A stretch of 64,000 nt of DNA, from positions 1 through 64,000 of the forward strand of contig JAKCPI010002824.1 of assembly GCA_023213315.1 (NCBI GenBank), written 5' to 3'. The notes beneath the pieces were generated by a model that saw only the letters and a program-made list of their open reading frames with translations, ran no database searches and had not been told where the DNA came from. Shown here in pieces: positions 31,500 to 42,960 of this stretch (position 1 is the first letter of the stretch; each line of letters starts with the position of its first letter). This stretch comes from Euborellia annulipes (lineage: Eukaryota; Arthropoda; Insecta; Dermaptera; Anisolabididae). The position numbers and the translations under genes were made by a program.

Positions 31500-32118
31500 T
31501 CACATAGACTTGAAGACTATATATCGGTAGGTAATTAATTTCGCTATATTTTTTTTTCTCCTCTCAACAACTTGACTATAGAAAAAGAGAGGGAGAGTAT
31601 AAACAGTTAATAACCTTTTATATATAATAATATTTAAAATTATGTGGATACAAAAGCCTTTTTTATGGAATATTTCAAGTGAATGGAAAATTGAATTGCA
31701 GTTTTGTAGAGCAACCAGATCGTGGTCGCCCACTTCAATTTTATCCTGTTTTTAAAATTCCTATTTTTTAAAATTGCTCTTCTAAAAATATGTAATTTTT
31801 TGTCTTGTAAAAAATTCTCAAGTTTTATTTTCATTTTCGCTTGATGTTTACATTTTATTTTAAGATTTATAGACAAATAATTTATTCAACATCATGAATC
31901 TTCTTTCTTTAAATTATTATCTACTATTTAAAGAAGTTTAAAATTAAAGACCATAAGAATCTATAATGATAATATTTCTATCAGTAAGAAATATTTAAAT
32001 TATGTTTTCAAAAAAAAATTTATTTTTTTTTGAATTAAGAAAAATTTAAATTCTCCATAGCTAACTGAATATAAACAAGTCAGGTTCTTTTTACCCAAGT
32101 TCTATTTAAGAATAAATA
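31500..32118. other. Unassigned AT-rich spacer
   Basis: Chance open frames only. Confidence 0.35.
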
Positions 32119-32324
32119 TGAGGGGGTATCAAAAAATAACAGAAATTTACTAGAAAATTCTGCTTACTTTTATTCAAATTCCACTCTAACAATCTCCCTT
32201 GGACAAAATACAAAGATTCCAGGGTTCAGTCCACTGTTGAAAACACTCCCTGAAGCGACTTTTTGATAGTCTGAAAAATCAAAGTTGGGTAAATTGGTAA
32301 AGTGGTCAACAATTATATTTAGTC

Positions 32325-32477
32325 CTCGGGCCTTGGTGTATTGGTTAGCGGGCTGGCCAAGGGTCGCGGGTTCGCATCTTGTCTCATGCGACAATTATTT
32401 CAATTGGATTGGCTACCAATCCAGATGAAATAAGAGTTTCGCTGCCGGAAAAGACCTTAAATGAAATTTAAAAAAAG
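32325..32477 (+). repeat. Divergent tRNA-derived SINE in the mariner left arm
   Basis: CTTGGTGTATTGGTTAGCGG and GTCGCGGGTTCGCATC correspond to the A and B boxes. An internal palindrome (ATTGGATTGGCTACCAATCC) and CGGAAAAGACCTTAAATG follow. It is related to S1 but distinct in sequence. Confidence 0.65.
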
Positions 32478-32559
32478 TACACCCGAAATTTTGTTGTTTA
32501 ACTCTCGATCACGTGATAGATAAGCAACGTACGGTACTGCGAATTACTATTGTGAAGTA

Positions 32560-32900
32560 TTGAAGGGGTCATTAAGAAGGAAAATTGCAACAAAAAGACC
32601 ATATCTTGCTCAAATGGGACCCTTCAGCAGGATAATGCAGTGGGGCCTTAAAGAATCAATCGCTGAATTAGACATTGAGGTGATGCAACATCCATCTTAT
32701 TCACAGGATCTAGCGCCGTGTGACTTCCACCTAATGAAAAAGAGCTTCAGGCTCGTTATTTTCAGAGTGATCGAGAGCTCACCAACAAAATTTCGGGTGT
32801 ACTTAACAGACTATCAAAAAGGGACTTCAGGGAGTGTTTTTTACAGTTGACTGAACGTTGGAATGTTGTATTTTTGTCTGAGGGAGATTACTTTGAGGTA
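32560..32900 (+). pseudogene. Mariner transposase fragment, frameshifted
   Basis: The catalytic triad of mariner transposases ends in a motif like YSPDLAPCDF. Here HPSYSQDLAPCDFHL is clear, giving the third aspartate. The second-aspartate motif is visible upstream as LQQDNA in another frame (about 32628-32645), so a frameshift separates them. The N-terminal DNA-binding region is missing and a TGA stop follows at about 32848. The protein cannot be functional. Confidence 0.75.
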
Positions 32901-33030
32901 TTAGGTCTTCGGACCTTATGCACCCATTCCAAAAAAAAAAAAAAAAAACTTTGAAGGTCTGTAATGGAATTTTAATAAAAGTAAGCAGAATTTTTTATTA
33001 AAAAAATAATTCTTTTGACACCCCCTCGTA

Positions 33031-34069
33031 TAATTCTGATGTACAACGAGGTCTAGGTGCAGTTAGTAAAGTTTAGCTATTAGTTTCTAAAATTTATGTT
33101 AACTAAAAATGAAACTCAAAGGCTATATAAAATTTAAAATAAATATTTATATACCATTTATTAATTTCACCCATTCATGTATGTAGGCAAAATTTTTAAA
33201 AACAAGAAATTAAACACACCCCAAGCACAAACATTCATTAGCATCTGACTTATATCATCAGGAGGGAGAGAGTTTTTTAATTGAACTTTCATCCCCTAAA
33301 TACAGCCTCATATCACTGTGGAAGATTTACCTGGTTGGAAAATCTTTTCTCTAATACCCTTGTGGTGGATTAAAGCCCCTCGTACAAGTGCCTAGCAAGG
33401 CAATAATCCCAGGGTTGGAGGCGGAATCACTAAGTCGCCAATGACGCACATATACGTATATATCGAGGGTGTAAACATAAAAAACAGCCGGCCAAGTGGT
33501 GGTTGGTTTCGGGAATTGATTGAAATCGAGGACAAGTCAGAGGGGCTAGTAATAAGTGCCCAGCAGCAGTAGCAAGGGTAAGTACCCCCTTGGTTAGGGA
33601 TTAGAGACTTCGCCCCGCTCTTTTCAAACAGTAAAACATTGCATAAGGGAGAGAGGTGGTTGGCCACAAAGCCGATTCAATCACCCACAGAAATTCAAAA
33701 AAAAAAATCCACCTTACCCTCTCCCTCGTTTTTTGCGACAATTAATTGTCAGCAGCCTGATATAGGCTATATATGAACGAGTGGGTGGGTTATTGAGTGT
33801 GGCAAGGGGATGTGCTTCTCTCTTTATATACATTAGTCACTGCAGAGAGGAGCTTAATTTATTTATTTCGGATTTATTCTAAAGACCGCAAAGGAACATT
33901 CCCTATCATTTTTTTTTTATAAATCAATCGTTAATGATTTCTTTTGATCTTGGATTGTTACGAAATATCTATTTATATAAAAGAAAAAAATATTTTTAAT
34001 ATTTTACCTACGTATATAAATCAGTAAAAAATCTATATATTATAAAGTCGGGTGATGAATCGGGTCACA
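33031..34069. other. Unassigned spacer
   Basis: A unique, moderately GC-rich patch lies at 33360-33720. No recognisable gene. Confidence 0.35.
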
Positions 34070-34285
34070 TTTGAAATAAAAATTGCTCCCCCCCCCCAAA
34101 GGCTCTGATTTTTTTAAAATTTTATATTATTCAAAATATATCTGCGAGTATATAAACTGTACAAAATTAAGCAATTAATTAAATTCTTTTGGCCAAATTT
34201 GAGTACCTATTTTTAAGTAAATTTTAAGAAAAATAAAACAGTTTGTCCCCCCCCCCCAAGAAAAAGTTGAAATGATGCCGCTGGT
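34070..34285. mobile_element. hAT-like MITE, copy 1
   Basis: The right end (complement) is CCAGCGGCATCATTTCAACT followed by a poly(G) run. The interior 'tggccaaatttgagtaccta' is shared with the copy at 42121. The left end, near a poly(C) at 34088, is unclear. Confidence 0.55.
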
Positions 34286-34369
34286 CCTATGAGATAGGCA
34301 AGTCTTGAATAGTATTTTGTATTTGAACCTTTCTTTAATTACACTAGGTCTCGTCTTCGGGAAACCTCG

Positions 34370-34600
34370 AGTACTAGTACTTTACTGGTGTATTTTTTTA
34401 GTTTTTTTCCAATTTTCTCGAAATTCGCTTTAATGATTTCTTTCAAATTTTAAATATTTGCTATTTCCGAGATAGAAAACAAATTGCGCTAGGTCTCGTC
34501 TTCGGAAAACCTCTAGTATTAGTACTTTACCGGTGTACTTTTTTTTTTAGTTTTTCCAATTTTTTGAAATTCATTTTAAAGATTTTATAATCGTCAAATC
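34370..34600 (+). repeat. Two fragments resembling the family A core
   Basis: The GTACTAGTACTTTACTGGTG block plus 'ttttccaattttctcgaaattcgc' occurs twice (34375-34440 and 34515-34580), each preceded by 'ctaggtctcgtcttcgg'. The same combination appears inverted near 39040-39245. It appears to be a distinct relative of family A. Confidence 0.5.
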
Positions 34601-35822
34601 CTAGTGGGCTTGTCTCCTGGCCAATCCCTCCCTCTTAATTAAATATCTAGATATAAAATAAATTTCAATAATGATTTGGAATATATTTTTAAAATAATAT
34701 TTTTTTTATTGATACTAGTCACCTCGGCTGTAATTATACTAGATAAATGATTTTCCTAAATATAAAACTACCACAAACGAAACCAAGTCTGAATTTGTCT
34801 GAAACAAACAAGTCTAAATACCACAACCCTATTTGGAATATTTGCTTATCAACTTTGATTATCTTCAGAGCAAAATTCAATAATAGTAAAAGTCGAATTT
34901 TGATCCCCTCAATCAAAGCTCTTGATACGGCCCTCTGAAGCCACTAATTACATTTCACCAACCCTTGAATCCTTTCTTTTAGAAGGCTCTTTTCTGAACA
35001 ATATATTTATCTGTAAAGATCTATGTTTTTATTAATTCTTGAGAGAAAGAGAGAGAGAGAGGGTGGAGACTGCAATCAGTTGTTAAGGGATCCTTAGGAC
35101 ACGTGCAGTCCTTGAAATCCCCTTAAGCCATTACGGAGATCCTAGTGCCCATTAGGCATGACCCATTGCAGCCCTCTCAACGCCATAACCACTACTGATT
35201 AATTTGCACCCCAATTGTGTATGTCCCAGGAACTCCTTAACGGTCTTAGCCCACCAGCCACCAGTGAGCATTTACAATCTCTTCAGATTACAAGTGTCCG
35301 TTGGATTTTTTTATTTATTTTCATCTGTCGATGGGGTAGCAAATCAGAAAATACTTGGATTTGTTCGAAGATTCCAAAAAATATATGGTCGCTTTGTAAA
35401 TAATATATTATTATTTTACCCCCATTTAAATATCAGAGATATAAGAGATATTTTTTTTTAACAATAACAGGGGAAAGGAGGGGGAGGAAGAGATCGTTAA
35501 TAATGCCAACAAAATTTTCATGTTTTTGTAAAAAAGAAATTGTACTTTTGGATAAAATTTACCAACTAAAAAGTATAGTAAAATCAAAAAAGCCAGAAAT
35601 ATTTTAACAATTGAATGCATTTCGACAACAAAAGCAAAAAGGCCACGTGCATGTTGATTCCTTTAAAAAATGAGAGAAAGTAAAAATATAGGCTACATAA
35701 TGTTAGTATTTTTGCAAATTACAAATGCTAGAAATACATACATTTTCCATATCAGAGATCGCAAACTAACGATTTGCTCGATAACTGTAAAGAGCCTGCT
35801 GTGCATAATTAACTGAGGTTAA
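34601..35822. other. Spacer with a unique GC-richer patch
   Basis: The patch at 35060-35275 is non-repetitive. The rest is AT-rich. No gene was recognised. Confidence 0.35.
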
Positions 35823-36887
35823 GCAAGGGCTCTTCAAGGGTACGGGTTGTGGGTCCGATTTTTTCAAACTCATAGGATTTGAAGATTAGTATCTGGACAT
35901 CAATTTCCAAAGCAGTACGATGCACTACTCAAGAAACTCAAGAAAATGACTTTGAAGACGATCAAGATTTCCGAGTTGTTTAAGTTTGGAAAATTTTATT
36001 TATATGTAAACAGTGTCTGGTAGCCGTGAGAGTAAGCGCAACAGTCTAGAAAACAAGCAATCGTAGTTCGATGCTTGTTCAGGACATTTTTTTTTATTTC
36101 ATTCTCTATCCGCATATACAGTATCTCTCATATTAACATTTATAAAATTGAAATTAAATTAACCAATATTTTTTCAAAATAAATTAACATCTTTTATTTT
36201 TAATTACCACTCGTTACACACTGAAAATACGAATATTTATAATAAATTGAAATTTGGTATAAAAATTAAAAACATCTTATTGTTAAATAAGACGATTCGT
36301 TGAATATATTTTCATATATTTTTTTTAAACACACACACACATGCACACAGTCTTTTCGGCAACTTAGGCAATATAAGACTTTAGTCAAACAACACGCGCA
36401 AGTAAAACAACACGGCGGTGAAAACTGTAGTTTTTAGTAGTATAGTTTTTAATTTTTATACCAAATTTCAATTTATTATAAATATTCGTATTTTCAGTGT
36501 GTAACGAGTGGTAATTAAAAATAAAAGATGTTAATTTATATTGAAAAATATTTGGTAATATAATTTCAATTTTATAAAATAGTTAATATGAGAGATACTG
36601 TATATGCGGATAGAGAATGAAATAAAAAAAAAATGTTGAAAAGATCGAACTAGGATTTGTTTTCTAGACTGTTGCTTACTCTCACGCTACCAGACACTGT
36701 TTACATATAAATAAAATTTTCCAAACTTAAACAACTCGAAATCTTGATCGTCTTCAAAGTCGATTTTCTTGAGTGTTCTTGAGTAGTGCATCGTACTGCT
36801 TTAGGAAATTGATGTCCAGATACTAATCTTCAAATCCTATGAGTTTGAAAAAATCGGTGACCCAAACCCGTGGGGACTCCTTGTTAG
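35823..36887. repeat. Large inverted repeat with a tRNA-like segment
   Basis: Arms of about 450 bp (35823-36272 and 36445-36887) are inverted copies with a 170-bp loop. Each arm holds a tRNA-like stretch (GGTAGCCGTGAGAGTAAGCG then TAGTTCGATGC in the left arm) resembling A and B boxes. The loop contains a minus-strand SINE S1 tail (36325-36390). The arms have drifted by point changes, so the palindrome is not recent. Confidence 0.7.
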
Positions 36888-36948
36888 TCATCTACCTTGT
36901 CCCTAAGAGGTAAAGATTTTGCTTAATAATCCTAAGAGTATCCAAATG

Positions 36949-37041
36949 GCTTAAATAAAATCATCGGACTGCCTGGGATCAGAACCCGCGACCCTAGGTA
37001 TACAAGGCCAGCACGCTAACCCCTACACCAAGCCCGTGGGG
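36949..37041 (-). repeat. SINE family S1, head only
   Basis: It carries the B box (GGATCAGAACCCGCGAC on this strand), the A box (CGCTAACCCCTACACCAAGC) and half of the palindrome in minus orientation. Confidence 0.78.
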
Positions 37042-37130
37042 AGTCAGTTTAGTTCTCTTCATAATTGACTTCAGATTTGAAAATATTGATGGAAGGCAGC
37101 CAGAAAATAATAAATTTTATATATTGAATA

Positions 37131-37182
37131 TTTTCGTCGACATTTCGAGAGCAATTAGTTCTCTTCTTCAGGACACTAAAAT
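37131..37182 (-). ncRNA. Hammerhead ribozyme-like motif
   Basis: Minus strand: TTTT-AGT-GTC (stem I), CTGAAGA, an extra A, GAG...CTC (stem II), GAAATGTC, GAC-G-AAAA. Stem I has 3 plus 4 pairs around an internal loop. GAAAT replaces GAAAC, giving a G-U pair in the minimal stem III. Confidence 0.5.
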
Positions 37183-37221
37183 GTCAGAGTTTTAGGCCTG
37201 TTAAACGCTATATATTATAAA

Positions 37222-37724
37222 CAGGAATGGGCAGGTCGCGATCCAGAATTTTTGGATCTGGATTGAAATCTCAAACGAAAGGGGGTGGATTTAAGGATAT
37301 GGATCGAAATCATTTTTCCTCTTTGGATCTAAGATCGGATCGATAATCCTTTTCGAAGGATTAGCAATCCTAGAATTTTGTGATCCTTTTCAAAGGATTG
37401 TCTTTCCTTTAAAATTGTTTATATTTTTTTTCATCCAAATGCCTAAAGATATGCAAATTCTTCCGAAAAGATTTTAATTCATTAGAGACTGGATCGGATT
37501 TCCAGGTAGAAAGTCCAGTTCGGATTTTTGGGTAGCGGATCTGGATTTGTGGATCAGAACCTTTTTCTAAAACGGATCGGATTAGCGGTTTCGATCCTCC
37601 GAGTTTATTGGATCGCCGAATCGGGTCGCCAATCCTGTTTCAGCTGCCTTATTGGATCGTCCGAACTGTCCGGATATGCGGATCGGATCGCTAATACTTT
37701 TTAAAGGATTTTTGTTCATCCCTG
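37222..37724. mobile_element. Non-autonomous hAT element, 8-bp duplication with one mismatch
   Basis: The ends are CAGGAATGGGCA and (complement) CAGGGATGAACA. The flanks are ATTATAAA and ATTATCAA (7 of 8). The interior is crowded with GGATCGGAT/GGATCC-like motifs on both strands, probable transposase sites. No open frame of note. Confidence 0.75.
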
Positions 37725-38729
37725 ATTATCAATATTAAAATTTTTATAACAAGTATTTATATACAAATGTTCACTTGCTAAAATGTATATCGTTGTATTT
37801 TATTATTATTATTATTGAAAAAATATATAATTATTACCCGCATTACCCTCCCCTCCTTGAATCTGCCACTGCCTCTTCGACATTCCTACATAAATATTTG
37901 TACTGCCTCTCCTCTGTAAAAAATCCCTCGGGTCAGTATACTGAAGACAGTAATTACAAAATGGCCCAGATATCCTTTAAAAATTTCTTTTGTCATTGTT
38001 ATAAATTATTCAAAAGTTATATTTGATTTTAATTTTTTTTAATTCCTAAGTAGCTAGTAACTCTAGAGGTTTTTTAATTCAATTAATTTATCGATTTTCC
38101 TTTTATTATAAAACATGTAAAAAGGATTGTTAAATCGAAATTAAAATTTTATCAGATCGTAAACGTATAATAAATGGTTATTTTAAAAGACGGTGTCGTT
38201 TTAATTTTTTTTTTTTGCTCCATGAATAGTAATTGAAAATTAGATAAAAAGAGAGAGGGTTATTTGTTTTATAAAAGGTGATTTTGGTTGGGTCGATTGA
38301 AAGGTAATTTCAAATAATTTTAAGACAAATGGATATACGGGCTTTCAGTGAGGAGGGAAACACATGTCTTCTCTTCCACTGCAATTCATGGCCCTTATTA
38401 GGCTGGCCATTTGGGAAGACAATGGATGGGTCACATGTTGCACGTGTCACGATGAGATATATGACTAACGCTAAATATTTTTTTCCTCCCTTTAATTTTA
38501 ATAATAATTTTTATTTCATTGGAGGTACGAAGAAATAATATATTTTTATTAAATTTTAACGGAAATACACGCGAAATTGTTTAGAAAAAATGCTTTGTTT
38601 TTCACTAACTACCCAAACATGAAAAAACCGGCCCTAAAAGGATGAAATATTAAATATAAACTCAAATTAACATACTTAATTAAATCAATTTGATATCATT
38701 TTATATAAATAAATATATCTAGATGAGAT
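37725..38729. other. Unassigned spacer
   Basis: A TTATTATTATTATTA run is near 37800. A unique, less AT-rich segment lies at 38325-38455. No gene was recognised. Confidence 0.35.
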
Positions 38730-39321
38730 CAGCGGTTCCCAACCCGTGGGCCGCGGGCTGATTGGAACTGGGCCGCGGAGGAAAGATAAAAATTATATAT
38801 ATTTATATAAAATTATAGTTCCAAGATGACCGAGCTGGAGCTAGGTGGTTTTTTCTTTTGATAAATTTGAAAAAAAACTAAAAAGTATAATACCTCGTAA
38901 AGTAATTGTACTCGAAGTATCCCAAGGATGACGAAATCTAGCTTAATTTCATATTGAGTTCCTTTATTCAACAGTAAACTACTAATATACGGGGTTTCCC
39001 AAAGAGACCGGTAAAGAAAATTTCGAGAAAAGTGGAAAAAACTAAAAAAGTTCACCGGTAAAGTACCAGTAGGCCTACTCAAAATTTCCCAAAGACGAGA
39101 TCAAACGAAATTTGTTTTCTATACCGGGAATAGTAAATTTTTAAAATTTGAAAGAAATCATTCAAGATAATTTCGAGGAAAATGGAAAAAAGTACATACA
39201 TCAGTAAAGTACTAGAACTCAAATTCTTTTCCAAAGATGAGACCTAGCACAATTTCATATTTGGAACCCGAAATGTGTATACATTTAAAATTTGAAAAAA
39301 AAAAATTGTTAGAGCCGTTTT

Positions 39322-39597
39322 TTTTTTTTTTTTTTTTAAATAAAAAACATTCACACTTTTTCTCATTCACACTCACACTCACACACACATTCACACAGTC
39401 TTTTCGGCAACTGAGGCCATTTAAGACTTTTAGACGATAACCGTTGAAGTAATATATATATTGGGGGTTCAGGCATTTCTATTTAAGCCATCTGGTATCC
39501 AAATGGCATAAATAAAATCATCGGACTGCCTGGGTCCGAACCCGCGACGTTTGGTATAGGAGGTAGGCACGCTACATACTACGCCAAACTCGGGGGC
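39322..39597 (-). repeat. SINE family S1, complete, with 12-bp duplication
   Basis: TAGAGCCGTTTT occurs at 39310-39321 and 39598-39609, a perfect 12-bp target duplication. In minus orientation it has head, palindrome, body, GTGAGTGTGAGTG segment and poly(A). It sets the family borders precisely. Confidence 0.9.
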
Positions 39598-39730
39598 TAG
39601 AGCCGTTTTCGAGAACAGATGTGCTTACAAAGAAACAAATGTACATTGCTCTAATTGTATAAGATATAGACCTATACGCTGGGCCTCAGCCTTTTTTTTT
39701 ACGAAAAAAGTGGGCCGCACATTAAAAAAA

Positions 39731-40575
39731 TCTGGTGTGACTGGCGCACAGCACACAACTTTCTCTTACCCTTCGGTAAGAGAAAGTTGTGCACTGTGCT
39801 GGTCACACCAGATTTTTTGTGTCGAGATATATTTAGTTTCCCATAGCAACTTAGTTTCAAACTTGCATTTTAAATGTTGATTGCTTGAAATAAACTATGG
39901 TTATTTTTCAAAATTTTAATCTCATATTAGGACATTTTATACACAATATAGATTCGTAAATAAATACAAAATTTCATAAGAATTGGAAAAAAAAATTTTA
40001 AATGCGTAAAAAGTTCTAAAGGGGACCCCCCTTTGAATCGAAATTAACATACCTATAGGAAATTAACATTGGCCAAATGCGAAGATAAGGTAGAAAAATT
40101 TAAAACGCGAAGAAAGAGAGAAGATAGTTTTGTGAGAGAGAGAGATATGTATTCTCCGAAAAAAAAAATGGGTGTTTAAATAATAATTGATTTTTAATCT
40201 AATAAAAAGAAAAAGATTTAAATTCGGTTACCATGGCAACCATTTATTTCTCCTATCTTTCCTATGAAGCACAAGAGTAAAGTGTGCTTCAAACAATTTT
40301 GAGGGCAAAACGCGAATATACATTTGAAAGAGCATCTAATAAATAATTGATTTTTGAATTTTAATCAAAATCGTTAGAGCGAATTTTGAGAAAATCGAAA
40401 AAAACTGAAAAAGTACATCAGTAAAGTACTAGTACTTTTTGGCCGATTTTGATTAAAAGCTTATTTTGTCGGTCCCGGGGGGTGTTTAACTTAAATATAA
40501 AATTTCAGCCTCATAGCTCAATTCCTTCATGCTTAAAATTGAACACACACAGACACACACACACACACACACACC

Positions 40576-40621
<46 letters not shown>

Positions 40622-40762
40622 CATGTCGCGAAAACCACTTTTTTGGATTCAGGGGACCTCAAAACGTGAAGATCCATCAAAATCTCGACATCGAATTTTT
40701 GACATGAAACCAATACTTTCTCTCTATATATATATTACATATATACATAGGTAAGAGAAAGT
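39731..40762 (-). mobile_element. Family A element, long variant, complete
   Basis: It runs from the hairpin end at 39731 to GAGAAAGT at 40762, 1032 bp, with T-runs at both borders (A-runs on this strand). It carries the extra 'gaaataaactatggttattt' segment of the long subfamily. The core is (CA)n then (CAGA)n at 40548-40620. The terminal hairpin arms pair nearly perfectly. Confidence 0.8.
40548..40620. repeat. CA and CAGA microsatellites
   Basis: CA units followed by eleven CAGA units form the core of the family A copy. Confidence 0.9.
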
Positions 40763-40781
40763 AAAAAGTTGGGAACTACTG

Positions 40782-42120
40782 ATCTAGATCATAATTTATA
40801 TAAATATCGTAATAAATTCAACCTAAATTCAATATCAAAATTCATTTCACTTTTTTTAAAGATTTTTTTAAATTTTGGTACGTATATAAATTTCCGAAGA
40901 TGGCCTTAACGTTTCGTTAGCTTTTGAAAATAAAATTTGTTTAAAGAAAAAAATCCTGGCTTCATTTTCTTCTGTTTTTTATATAAACTTTTCAAATACA
41001 GGCAGATAAAATGTACTGTGTGAATGTGTGTGTGAGTGTGAGTGAGAAAAAGTGTGACTATTTAAAAAAAAAAGTATTTTCGGCATCTTAGGCCGTATAA
41101 ACATTTACTCATTATTTTTAAAACTGATATGACTTTATGTGGAGATCCAGGCACATTTTATTTATACCATTTATTTGTAAAGGTTAATATTATAATTTAA
41201 TATTTACTTTTAAAATCAATTCAAAGGCATGAAATTATATTCAATTGATTTTATACCAAAGTAAAAACCATATGAACAAGTTTTAATTAATAAAAGCATT
41301 TAAAAAAATACACTGTATCTTTAGATAGATTTTCTTATTTATTCAATTATTTAAATGAAATGTTTTTATGATAATAAATTTTTTTCTTGATATGGCAACA
41401 CTAATTCGGAAATAAAAGAACTATAAATCAGGATGGCTGTTTATAAAATATGACTGACTGGGTCTTGAGGAAATGTATAGCGTGGATGAATCACAGTTCT
41501 CTTGCTATTAATTGTGTATTTGTGTGTGTGTGTGTCTCAAAGACATGGACTGACAGACAGCATGGAGATCGCAGAGCAAATGTTTGCAAACGTGAGTGGG
41601 AAAGCAATGGATAAACGACAGCTAAGGGGTCAGGGTCTTTCTTCTTTACCCCACTAGCTACCCTGGATTCATGCAGAGATGCACATTCCCGGTACACACA
41701 ATGCAAATCGCGTGCACTCGCATTTATAAATCATATTTTAATTACCCGGGCGGGACGAGGGTGGCCTGGCTTTTATTGGTGTGATAAAATCACCAGGGGT
41801 CAAAAATTGGCATCTAATCTTTTTTTTAAATTAAAATATTTTATCATTTATTATTTATTCACTATAAATAGTAAAAGGGTAAAGTTTAAGATTAGGTATA
41901 ATGCAAAGAATACAAAAGTGAAATTAGCTGCATCAATATCTTCTTCTTTCTTTGCTATTATACCCGCGGTGCGGGGTCGGCGGAATGTTTTTTTTGCAAC
42001 CGGAAGAAATAGAACAGGCCGAAGGAAGGGACTGATATGTAAAGAATAGGACTGCCAGTCCCAGCTCGGGTAGCTCGTGGTCGCCATCCACGTACCCACA
42101 AGATGTGGGCCTCTGAGCAA
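40782..42120. other. Spacer with repeat fragments
   Basis: A degenerate hammerhead-type fragment (CCGAAGATGGCC, about 40889) shares its downstream sequence with the unit at 3787. SINE S1 tails lie at 41014-41073 (plus) and about 41075-41175 (minus). A unique GC-richer patch is at 41490-41790. No gene was recognised. Confidence 0.4.
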
Positions 42121-42307
42121 TAGTTGCACCAATATATAGATCTATAAACTATAAAAATTAAACAATTAATTAAATTAAATATACTTTGGCCAAATTAGAG
42201 TACCTATTTGTAAATAAATTTTAAGAAAAAAACGTTTGCCGCCCCCCCCCCCCAAGAAAAAAATTTGACCCCTTCCCCAAGAAAAAGTTGAAATGACGCC
42301 ACTGGTA
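42121..42307. mobile_element. hAT-like MITE, copy 2
   Basis: The complement of the right end reads CCAGTGGCGTCATTTCAACT. It shares 'tggccaaattagagtaccta' and a poly(C) run with the copy at 34070. Confidence 0.55.
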
Positions 42308-42960
42308 GAACAGAACACAACTTTCTCTTATCCTTCCGCGAGAGAAAGTTTTGTACTGTGCCTATCACACCAGATTTTTTGTGTCGAGATATATTTAGTT
42401 TCCCATAGCACCTTAGTTCCAAACTTGACCACTTGCATTTCATAAGTAAAAATCTGGAATATTACATCAGTAAAGTGTGCTTCAAACAATTTTCAGAGCA
42501 AAATGCATGCGAAGTAAATTTTAAATAAGATCTAAAAAAATTAATGATTTATGAAATTTAATCAAAATCATTTGAGCCAATTTTGAGGAAATCGAAAAAA
42601 ACTGAAAAAGTTCATCAGTAAAGTACTAGTACTCTGGCCGATTTTGATTAAAAGCTTATTTTGGTTAAATTACTTCAAACAATTTTCACTAAAAATTTTA
42701 TTGATATACCTTTTAAAGAGCATGTAAAAAATAATTGATTTTTTGAATTTTAATGAGCCGATTTTGAGAAATTAAAAACAAACTGAAAAAGTACTTCAGT
42801 AAAATACTAGTACTTTTGAGCCGATTTTGTTCAAAAGCTTATTTTGACTGTCCGGGAGGGTACTGAAATATAAAATTTAAATTTCATTTCCTTCATGCTT
42901 AAAATCGTTACACACACACGAGACGCAGGGGACCTCAAACATGCATGTACCAGGTATATC
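42308..42960 (-). repeat. Family A element, long variant with internal duplication
   Basis: The hairpin (outer arm partly lost) is followed by the body. The ACTAGTACT block and its surroundings occur twice (about 42600-42660 and 42780-42840). The microsatellite core is short and the far end is missing. Confidence 0.65.

Larger units (their letters stand above)
32119..33028. mobile_element. Rearranged mariner element, TA duplication
   Basis: The termini TGAGGGGGTATCAAAA and (complement) CGAGGGGGTGTCAAAA are flanked by TA at 32117-32118 and 33029-33030. The right part is the 3' end of a mariner transposase gene. The left part (32160-32275, continuing after the SINE at 32478-32520) is an inverted copy of that same 3' end instead of a true 5' end. 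The result is a foldback-like derivative. Confidence 0.78.
38730..40781. mobile_element. hAT-like element enlarged by nested repeats
   Basis: The left end is CAGCGGTTCCCAACCCGTGG, the right end (complement) CAGTAGTTCCCAAC. 'gtgggccgc' occurs inside both ends (38747 and 39710). ATCTAGAT lies directly right of the element and five bases left of it, a possible 8-bp duplication. About 1.3 kb of the length is a SINE and a family A copy, so the hAT itself is short and non-autonomous. Confidence 0.6.

Noticed and set aside
40449..40754. 101-codon frame with a TDRQTDRQ-type run
   Set aside because: It is a translation of the CAGA microsatellite inside a family A copy.
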